A stretch of DNA of 64,000 nucleotides from VAZQ01 sp963841705 (GTDB lineage: Bacteria; Pseudomonadota; Alphaproteobacteria; Rhizobiales; Xanthobacteraceae): NCBI GenBank assembly GCA_963841705.1, contig CAWJDY010000043.1, positions 54,092-118,091 on the forward strand, given 5' to 3'. Positions 58,327 through 64,000 of the stretch are shown piece after piece (position 1 is the first letter of the stretch; each line of letters starts with the position of its first letter). Both the position numbers and the translations under genes were made by a program. Under the pieces are notes generated by a model that was given only the letters and a program-made list of their open reading frames with translations, had not been told where the DNA came from and made no database searches.

Positions 58327-59508
58327 TTACGCCGCCTTCCTGGAGCTGAGGAAACTGCCCATGCGGTCCAGCGCCTTGAGGATGTTCTCGGTGGAATTGG
58401 CATAGGAGAGCCGCAGGTAGCCTTCGCCAAGCACGCCGAAATCCGGGCCGCCGATGACAGCCACGCCAGCGTCTTCGAGCAGCGCAGAAGCGAGCGCCTT
58501 CGCCTTCCAGCCCGTGCGTTTGATGTTGGGAAATGCGTAGAACGCGCCTTTGGGCGTGGCGCATGCCACGCCGGGCAGGCGGTTGAGGCCTGCGACCACG
58601 ACTTTGCGCCGACGGTCGAACTCCGCCACCATCTTGGCGGCGTCGTCCTGCGGGCCTTGGAGCGCGGCAAGCCCCGCATATTGGGTCGGCGCATTGACGC
58701 AGGAATGCAGATTGACCGCGAGCTTGCGCGCATAGTCGTAGAGCTTGCCCGGCCATACCGCGTAGCCGAGTTGCCAGCCCGTCATGGCATAGGTCTTCGA
58801 CCAGCCGTTGAGCAGGATCAGACGGTCGCGAATCGATGGATACGAGAGCAGGCAAACATGGATTTCGCCGTCGTAGAGCATGTGATCGTAGATCTCGTCG
58901 GACATGAGCGCGACGTCGGGGAATCGCTCAAGCCCCGCAACCAGCGCGTCTACCTCGCGCTTCGGCGTGACGCCGCCGGTCGGATTTGCCGGCGAGTTGA
59001 TGATGAGCAGCCGGGTCTGCGGCGTGATCAGGCGCAGCGTCTCGGCGGCGGAGAAAGCAAATCCGTTCTCCTCCCGGATCGGCACCGGGATGGGCCGCGC
59101 GCCGGTGTACTCGATCATCGACCGGTAGATGGGAAAGCCCGGATCGGGATAAAGAATGTCACCGCCGGGCTCGCCGAACATCAGGATGGACATGAACATC
59201 GTGGGCTTGCCGCCCGGCATGATCATCACCTCGTCGGGGGAGACGACCACCTGGAAACGCTTGTGCAGGTCGGCAGCAACCGCCTCGCGCAGGGGTGCAA
59301 TTCCGACCGCCGGCGTATAGCCGTGATGCCCGTCGCGCAGCGCCTTCACCGCCGCCTCCACGATGAAATCGGGTGTGCGGAAATCCGGCTGTCCAATGCC
59401 GAGATTGATGATGTCCCTGCCCCTGGCGGCGAGCTCGGTCGCACGTGCCAGCACCGCGAAGGCATTTTCTTCGCCGATGCGGTCGAAGGCTGCGACTGTT
59501 TTCAACAT
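58327..59508 (-). CDS. Class I/II PLP-dependent aminotransferase
   Basis: 393 residues from ATG 59508 (MLKTVAAFDRIGEENAFAVLARATELAARGRDIINLGIGQPDF). Motifs: GYTPAVGIAPLREAVA, YPDPGFPIYRS, NSPANPTGG, SDEIYDHMLYDG (PLP Asp) and LNGWSKTYAMTGWQLGY containing the Schiff-base Lys. It resembles aspartate/aromatic aminotransferases of the AspC-like subgroup I-gamma. Amino-acid specificity is not determined by what can be seen. Confidence 0.93.
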   Translation of the reverse strand: MLKTVAAFDRIGEENAFAVLARATELAARGRDIINLGIGQPDFRTPDFIVEAAVKALRDGHHGYTPAVGIAPLREAVAADLHKRFQVVVSPDEVMIMPGGKPTMFMSILMFGEPGGDILYPDPGFPIYRSMIEYTGARPIPVPIREENGFAFSAAETLRLITPQTRLLIINSPANPTGGVTPKREVDALVAGLERFPDVALMSDEIYDHMLYDGEIHVCLLSYPSIRDRLILLNGWSKTYAMTGWQLGYAVWPGKLYDYARKLAVNLHSCVNAPTQYAGLAALQGPQDDAAKMVAEFDRRRKVVVAGLNRLPGVACATPKGAFYAFPNIKRTGWKAKALASALLEDAGVAVIGGPDFGVLGEGYLRLSYANSTENILKALDRMGSFLSSRKAA

Positions 59509-59622
59509 GGGTTTACCTCGGTCCCGCCCCCTTTGCGGCCTCGCGTCTGGCATGGGGCCGCCGGCCGTTGCATCCTACACGGTGCGAATGACCAGACAAT
59601 CCGAACGAGGAAGAGCATCACC

Positions 59623-60450
59623 ATGCCTAGCATCGCCGAGCGACGCGACACGTTTCGCAAGCTGCACGAAGCCGGATGCTTCGTCATGCCCAACCCATGG
59701 AACGTGGGCACTGCCCGCTATCTCAAGGGTCTTGGCTTCAAGGCCTTGGCGACGACCAGCTCGGGATTTGCGCACGCGCAGGGGTATGCCGACGGCGCCG
59801 TGCCGCGCGACATGATGCTCCGGCACCTGCGCGAGATGGTGGAGGCGACCGACCTTCCAGTGAATGCAGACTTCGAAGGAGGATATGCCGACGCGGCGGA
59901 GGACGTGGCGGAGAACGTGCGCCTCGGCATCGAGACGGGGGTGGCCGGGCTTTCGATCGAGGATTCCACGGGGAATCCCGCAAACCCGCTCTACGATTTC
60001 GATCTCGCCGTTGCGCGGGTGCGCGCAGCGCGGGCTGCGATCGACAAGGCCGGCGGGAAAGTCGTGTTCACCGCACGCACGGAAGGTTTCATATGCGGCC
60101 GTCCCGATCTCGACGAGACGATCCGCCGGCTCAAAGCTTTCGCCGAGCTTGGCGCCGACTGCCTCTACCCACCCGGGATCAGGACCCGCGATCATATTAC
60201 GGCGGTGGTCAAGGCGGTCGCGCCGAAGCCTGTCAATCTCCTGGTCTCGAGCAACGCGTTCACGGTGGCCGAGATCGCCGCAATGGGCGTGCGGCGCATC
60301 AGCGTGGGGGGCACGCTCGCACGCGTGGCCTGGACCGCGCTCATGCAATCGGCGCGGCAAATCGCAGAAGCGGGCCGGTTCGACAGCTTTGCCGGTGCGC
60401 TGCCGAACGCGGAGCTCAACGCCTTGTTCCGCGAGCATCGGGCGCGCTGA
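59623..60450 (+). CDS. Isocitrate lyase/PEP mutase family protein
   Basis: 275 residues, CGAGGA ahead of ATG 59623. MPSIAERRDTFRKLHEAGCFVMPNPWNVGTARYLKGLGFKALATTSSGFAHAQG and DLPVNADFEGGYAD (metal-binding DFExGY), LSIEDSTG, ARTEGF define the PEP mutase/isocitrate lyase barrel; carboxyvinyl-carboxyphosphonate phosphorylmutase-like members and oxaloacetate hydrolases belong here. The epimerase gene follows after two bases, so they are one operon. Confidence 0.9.
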   Translation: MPSIAERRDTFRKLHEAGCFVMPNPWNVGTARYLKGLGFKALATTSSGFAHAQGYADGAVPRDMMLRHLREMVEATDLPVNADFEGGYADAAEDVAENVRLGIETGVAGLSIEDSTGNPANPLYDFDLAVARVRAARAAIDKAGGKVVFTARTEGFICGRPDLDETIRRLKAFAELGADCLYPPGIRTRDHITAVVKAVAPKPVNLLVSSNAFTVAEIAAMGVRRISVGGTLARVAWTALMQSARQIAEAGRFDSFAGALPNAELNALFREHRAR

Positions 60451-60452
60451 CC

Positions 60453-61436
60453 GTGCACGTTCTCATTACCGGCGCGGCCGGCATGATCGGACGCAAGCTG
60501 ACGGACCGGCTTGCGCATGACAGGGCGCTGCACGGCAAGCCCATCGAGCGGCTCACCCTCGTTGACATCGTTCCGCCGCCGAAGCCCGCGCAATTTACAG
60601 GCCGGGTTGAAGCCGTCGCCGCGGATCTCGTGCAGCCGGCGGAAGCCAGTAAGGTGATCGGAGCACGGCCCGAGGCGATCTTTCATCTCGCCGGCGTGGT
60701 CTCCGGCGAGGCCGAGCTCGATTTGGAGAAGGGATACCGGGTCAATCTCGACGGGACGCGCGCGCTGCTAGAAGCGATCCGCGCCGTCGGCGAGGGCTAC
60801 CGGCCGAGGTTGCTCTACACCTCCTCGATTGCGGTGTTCGGTGCGCCGTTTCCGCCGTTAATTCCCGATGACTTTCACCTCACCCCGCTCACTTCCTACG
60901 GCACGCAAAAAGCGATGGGAGAGCTCCTGCTCGCGGACTACACCCGGCGCGGCTTCTGCGACGGCGTCGGCATTCGCCTGCCGACGATTGTGGTGCGGCC
61001 GGGCAAGCCCAATGCAGCCGCCTCAGGCTTCTTCTCCGGGATCATCCGCGAGCCGCTGGCCGGGCTCGAGGCTACGCTCCCCGTCCCTGAGACGGTGGTC
61101 CACACCCATGCTAGCCCGCGCGCCGCGGTGGGTTTCCTCCTGCATGCGGCGGCTCTGCCGCGCGAGGCGCTGGGGGCGCGCATCAATCTCTCCATGCCCG
61201 GAGTGTGCTGCACCGTCGCCGAGCAGATCGCGTCTCTGCGGCGCATTGCCGGCGAGCGCGTGGCCGCGCGCATTCGCCGTGCGACTGATCCGCTGATCGC
61301 CCGCATCGTCGAGGGCTGGCCGCAGCGCATCGAGGCGCGGCGGGCACGCGGGCTCGGTTTTACTGCAGAGAGCTCATTCGACGAGATCGTGCGCATCCAC
61401 ATCGATGAGGACCGCGGCGGCAGCTTTGTGGCATGA
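60453..61436 (+). CDS. denD: NAD-dependent epimerase/dehydratase, D-erythronate dehydrogenase-like
   Basis: 327 residues from GTG 60453 (VHVLITGAAGMIGRKLTDRLAHD, Rossmann motif). The SDR catalytic triad is visible in SSIAVFGAPFPPLIPDDFHLTPLTSYGTQKAMGE (Ser, then YxxxK as YGTQK). FGAPFPPxIPDDFxxTPLTSYGxQK is the pattern I associate with DenD, which oxidises D-erythronate; the name is therefore likely but not tested. Coupled to the upstream lyase-family gene. Confidence 0.88.
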   Translation: MHVLITGAAGMIGRKLTDRLAHDRALHGKPIERLTLVDIVPPPKPAQFTGRVEAVAADLVQPAEASKVIGARPEAIFHLAGVVSGEAELDLEKGYRVNLDGTRALLEAIRAVGEGYRPRLLYTSSIAVFGAPFPPLIPDDFHLTPLTSYGTQKAMGELLLADYTRRGFCDGVGIRLPTIVVRPGKPNAAASGFFSGIIREPLAGLEATLPVPETVVHTHASPRAAVGFLLHAAALPREALGARINLSMPGVCCTVAEQIASLRRIAGERVAARIRRATDPLIARIVEGWPQRIEARRARGLGFTAESSFDEIVRIHIDEDRGGSFVA

Positions 61437-61459
61437 CATTTTGCTTTCGTCGTTCTAGC

Positions 61460-61479
61460 GGCGGGTTTGAAACCCGCCC
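61460..61479. repeat. Palindrome of the GGCGGGTTT family
   Basis: GGCGGGTTT and AAACCCGCC form a perfect hairpin between denD and sfsA; same family as 31393-31427. Confidence 0.8.
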
Positions 61480-61500
61480 CTGCACGGCACCCGTCCCTAC

Positions 61501-62232
61501 ATGGCACTGGATCGCTTGATGCGCTTTCCCGCTCCGCTCGTTCCCGCAACGCTGGTGAAGCGCTACAAGCGCTTCCTTGCCGACGTGGTGCTCGCGTCCG
61601 GCGAAACTGTCACCGTGCACTGCGCCAACCCCGGCGCCATGACCGGGCTCAACCTCCCCGGCGCGCGTATATGGCTGTCGCAGTCCGCCAAGCCAGAGCG
61701 CAAGCTGGCGCACAGCTGGGAGCTGATCGAAGTGGACCTCGGCGCCGGCATCGAGCTCGTCGGTATCAACACGGCGCATCCCAACGCGCTCGCGGCCGAA
61801 ACCATTGCGGCGGGCCTCATCCCGGAGCTTGCGGGCTACGCCTCGGTACGGCGCGAGGTGAAGTATGGCGCAAATTCGCGTGTGGATTTCCTGCTGGAGG
61901 CCCCATCGCGTCCGCCGTGCTATGTCGAGATCAAGAACGTGCATTTGATGCGCAAGCCGGGCTTGGCCGAGTTTCCCGATGCGGTGACCAAGCGCGGGGC
62001 GAAGCATCTCGCCGAGCTTGCGACCATGGCTGCGGGTGGAGCCCGCGCCGTCATGTTGTTCCTGATCCAGATCGGCTCGGCGCAACGCTTCAAGCTCGCG
62101 CGCGATATCGATCCTGCTTACGGGCGCGCCTTCGACGCGGCGCGCCGTGGCGGCGTCGAGGCGCTTGCCTATCGCTGCCTGCTCGCATGCGATCGCATCG
62201 AGGTGGCCGAGCCGGTCGCTGTGGCGGAGTAA
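61501..62232 (+). CDS. sfsA: DNA/RNA nuclease SfsA
   Basis: 243 residues from ATG 61501; ATG 61519 (MRFPAPLVPATLVKRYKRFLADV) is an equally good start nearer to the family norm. TVHCANPGAMTGLNLPGARIWLS, VDLGAGIELVGINTAHPN, and VDFLLEAPSRPPCYVEIKNVHLM (D...ExK nuclease motif) followed by RGAKHLAEL. The family are nuclease-fold proteins first linked to sugar fermentation. Gene order sfsA-map-radC is common in alphaproteobacteria. Confidence 0.93.
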   Translation: MALDRLMRFPAPLVPATLVKRYKRFLADVVLASGETVTVHCANPGAMTGLNLPGARIWLSQSAKPERKLAHSWELIEVDLGAGIELVGINTAHPNALAAETIAAGLIPELAGYASVRREVKYGANSRVDFLLEAPSRPPCYVEIKNVHLMRKPGLAEFPDAVTKRGAKHLAELATMAAGGARAVMLFLIQIGSAQRFKLARDIDPAYGRAFDAARRGGVEALAYRCLLACDRIEVAEPVAVAE

Positions 62233-62326
62233 TGCACGGCGCTTGCGTCGCCTGTGTGCCGGCTTACATTGCGAGAGAGTTGCGGCATTGGCGCCGCGAG
62301 GAGGCGGCGCGGCCGCGTGATATTGG

Positions 62327-63151
62327 ATGAGCTACGTCGACGCGGCACTCGCGCCGCAACGCAAGACCGGACAGATCAAGCTTCACGGCCCGGCCGCGTT
62401 CGAGGCCATGCGCAAGGCAGGCCGTCTCGCGGCCGAGTGTCTCGACATGCTCACCGATGAGATCCGGCCCGGCGTGCCCACCGAGAAGATCGACCGTCTC
62501 GTATTCGACTTTGCCATCGCCCATCGCGCCACGCCCGCGACGCTGATGTACCGCGGTTATCGCAAGGCGACCTGCACATCAATCAATCACGTGGTCTGCC
62601 ATGGGATCCCGGGCGAGAAGCCGCTGCGCGAGGGCGACATCGTCAACGTCGATGTCACCTTGATCCTCGACGGCTGGCACGGCAATTCGAGCCGCATGTA
62701 CGCCGTCGGCGCGATCCCGCGCCGCGCCGAGCGGCTGATCGAGGTGACCTACGGGGCGATGATGCGCGGCATTGCGGTAATCCGGCCCGGCGCAAGCACG
62801 GGCGATATCGGTGCCGCCATCCAGGCCTATGTCGAGGCCCAGCACATGAGCGTGGTGCGCGATTTCTGCGGCCACGGGGTGGGCCGCCTGTTCCACGATG
62901 AGCCCAACATCGTGCATGTCGGGCGAGCAGGCGAAGGCGTTGTGCTGCGGCCGGGCATGTTCTTCACCGTCGAGCCCATGATCAATCTCGGCCGCGCGCA
63001 CGTGAAGGTGCTCTCCGACGGCTGGACCGCGGTGACCCGCGACCGCTCGCTCTCCGCCCAGTTCGAGCACACGGTCGCGGTGACCGAGACCGGAGTCGAG
63101 ATCTTCACCCTTTCGCCCGCGGGCCTCGACAAGCCGCGCCTGGCGAGCTGA
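62327..63151 (+). CDS. map: Methionine aminopeptidase, type I
   Basis: 274 residues. SYVDAALAPQRKTGQIKLHGPAAFEAMRKAGRLAAECLDML, CTSINHVVCHGIPGEKPLREGDIVNVDVTLILDGWHGNSSRMYAVG (first Asp ligand; the second is replaced or shifted in this alphaproteobacterial form, NSSRM where D is usual), CGHGVGRLFHDEPNIVH (His) and MFFTVEPMIN, FEHTVAVTETG (two Glu). It removes the initiator Met from new proteins. Note the usual DGxxGDxSRM reads DGWHGNSSRM here, changing an Asp to Asn. Confidence 0.93.
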   Translation: MSYVDAALAPQRKTGQIKLHGPAAFEAMRKAGRLAAECLDMLTDEIRPGVPTEKIDRLVFDFAIAHRATPATLMYRGYRKATCTSINHVVCHGIPGEKPLREGDIVNVDVTLILDGWHGNSSRMYAVGAIPRRAERLIEVTYGAMMRGIAVIRPGASTGDIGAAIQAYVEAQHMSVVRDFCGHGVGRLFHDEPNIVHVGRAGEGVVLRPGMFFTVEPMINLGRAHVKVLSDGWTAVTRDRSLSAQFEHTVAVTETGVEIFTLSPAGLDKPRLAS

Positions 63152-63193
63152 ACGGCCGCGACTGGGGCTCACGGAAGGGGGGAACCTTCGCAG

Positions 63194-63215
63194 GGGCGAC
63201 GCATTGCGTTCGCCC
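63194..63215. repeat. Short palindrome in map-radC gap
   Basis: GGGCGACGCA against TGCGTTCGCCC, one-base offset. Confidence 0.55.
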
Positions 63216-63243
63216 GGCTATCCACAGCAGTGATGTGGAGAGA

Positions 63244-63264
63244 GGGCGAGGCGGTGCCTCGCCC
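63244..63264. repeat. Palindrome of the GGGCGAGGC family
   Basis: GGGCGAGGC and GCCTCGCCC around a short centre; sister of 31486-31516. Confidence 0.75.
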
Positions 63265-63385
63265 CTATGGATCTACACACGCTTCGCCAAGCCCGGGTTA
63301 CGAAGCCTCCCTCCCCCTCCCAGGGCTCCCCACCGGCAGCGCAAAACCAGTTGACCATGTTCCTCTTTTGTTCTTTACTGCGTCC

Positions 63386-64000
63386 ATGCTTCGGGCGAGA
63401 GAAAAGCCGCAATCCGCGCTCGCTGGTGGCGCGCCCGCTGGAGATGCAGCGGGGCTCGCGCGCATTCTTGCTCCCGAGCCGCCGCACTATCACGAGCACC
63501 GCATGCGCCTGCGCGCGCGTTTCCTGGAAGCCGGTGCGCAGGCGCTCGCCGATTACGAGCTGCTCGAGCTCGTGTTGTTTCGCGCCATCCCGCGGCGCGA
63601 TGTGAAGCCGCTGGCAAAGTCTCTGCTCGCCAAATTCGGCTCGTTCGCGGAAGTGATCTGCGCGTCGCGGGAGCGTCTCCAGGAAGTGAGCGGACTCGGC
63701 GATGCCGCAATCGCCGAGCTCAAGATCGTGCAGGCGGCGGCCGGCCGCCTGGCGCGCGATCAGGTGCGCGAGCGCCACGTGCTGTCATCGTGGTCGAGCG
63801 TGCTCGACTACTGCCGCACCGTCATGGCCTACGCCGAGCGCGAGGAGTTGCGCGTGCTGTTTCTGGACAAGCGCAATCACCTTATCGCCGACGAGCGCCA
63901 GCAGGTCGGCACCGTGGACCACACCCCGGTCTATCCGCGCGAGGTGGTCAAGCGCGCGCTCGAGCTCTCCGCCACTGCGGTCATTCTTGTGCACAATCAT
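63386..64000 (+). CDS. radC: RadC-family JAB-domain protein (3' end beyond window)
   Basis: First 205 residues from ATG 63386 (MLRAREKPQSALAGG). The N-terminal helix-hairpin-helix part (RMRLRARFLEAGAQALADYELLELVLFRAIPRRDVKPLAKSLLAKFGSFAEVI...VSGLGDAAIAELKIVQAA) precedes the JAB/MPN domain, whose metal motif begins ILVHNH at the very edge. Despite the name, a role in DNA repair is doubtful; JAB-fold RadC proteins may act as nucleases or peptidases. Confidence 0.93.
   Translation, partial: MLRAREKPQSALAGGAPAGDAAGLARILAPEPPHYHEHRMRLRARFLEAGAQALADYELLELVLFRAIPRRDVKPLAKSLLAKFGSFAEVICASRERLQEVSGLGDAAIAELKIVQAAAGRLARDQVRERHVLSSWSSVLDYCRTVMAYAEREELRVLFLDKRNHLIADERQQVGTVDHTPVYPREVVKRALELSATAVILVHNH

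Noticed and set aside
59676..61436. 586-codon plus-strand frame covering the PEP-mutase-family gene and denD
   Set aside because: Only its last 328 codons (denD) are coding; the first part is out of frame with the upstream gene.

Overview
The window is high-GC alphaproteobacterial chromosome, most like Hyphomicrobiales of the Bradyrhizobium/Xanthobacteraceae kind. Supports are the order pckA, chvI, chvG, hprK, manX-type EIIA, HPr, ahcY; the block rpmH-rnpA-yidC-engB-argB; the pair sfsA-map ahead of radC; a TTG-started S21 gene; and many short GC-rich palindromes of the type scattered through Bradyrhizobiaceae genomes. The species cannot be named from sequence alone.

Layout. 1-5.5 kb (minus): a livHMGF branched-chain or aromatic-acid-type ABC transporter fused in one apparent operon with an EthD-like protein, a carboxymuconolactone-decarboxylase-like protein and a UbiD decarboxylase. 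5.7-8.7 kb: pirin, amidohydrolase, isoprenylcysteine-methyltransferase-like membrane protein. 8.8-9.1 kb: a 273-bp imperfect palindrome. 9.2-17.5 kb: primary-type sigma factor, B12-radical SAM protein, cold-shock protein, RhlE-like DEAD helicase, a cold-shock gene relic, rpsU and several small conserved-looking genes.

17.6-21.5 kb (minus) is the outstanding feature: a tRNA array of 35 readable tRNA-like genes plus one fragment, all one orientation, nearly all with encoded CCA. It carries 33 different anticodons, covers 19 amino acids (no Trp seen) and repeats only CAT. Several members are odd: 28-bp-class palindromes sit inside the genes, T-loops begin with A instead of T, three Leu anticodons are on short-variable-arm bodies, Ile(TAT) and Lys(CTT) anticodons are on long-variable-arm bodies, and an initiator-like tRNA has an A1:A72 mismatch. 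A promoter-like site and a 63-codon gene with a strong ribosome binding site lie just upstream, and a glyoxalase-like gene is embedded within it.

22-32 kb: a frameshifted NMT1-type binding protein, an FAD monooxygenase, a frameshifted zinc-ribbon/cyclase/AAA protein whose C-terminus reads into a small ribbon-helix-helix-like protein, a SnoaL-like protein, a normal tRNA-Arg(ACG), a histidine kinase, a mercuric-reductase-like flavoprotein and a TVP38-family membrane protein. 32.4-45.3 kb is core housekeeping: ribosomal L34, RNase P protein, YidC, EngB, ArgB, PEP carboxykinase, the ChvG/ChvI two-component system with the truncated nitrogen/carbon PTS-type regulators, and adenosylhomocysteinase with a palindromic operator. 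45.4-64 kb: an orphan antitoxin, glutamine amidotransferase, LepA, MepA, a hydroxyacid dehydrogenase/GMC oxidoreductase pair, the molybdate transporter modABC, a decayed zone (55.2-56.3 kb), K+/H+ antiporter, aminotransferase, PEP-mutase-family lyase, erythronate-dehydrogenase-like epimerase, SfsA, methionine aminopeptidase and the start of RadC.

Gene names rest on recognising motifs and conserved order by eye; no database or folding program was run.
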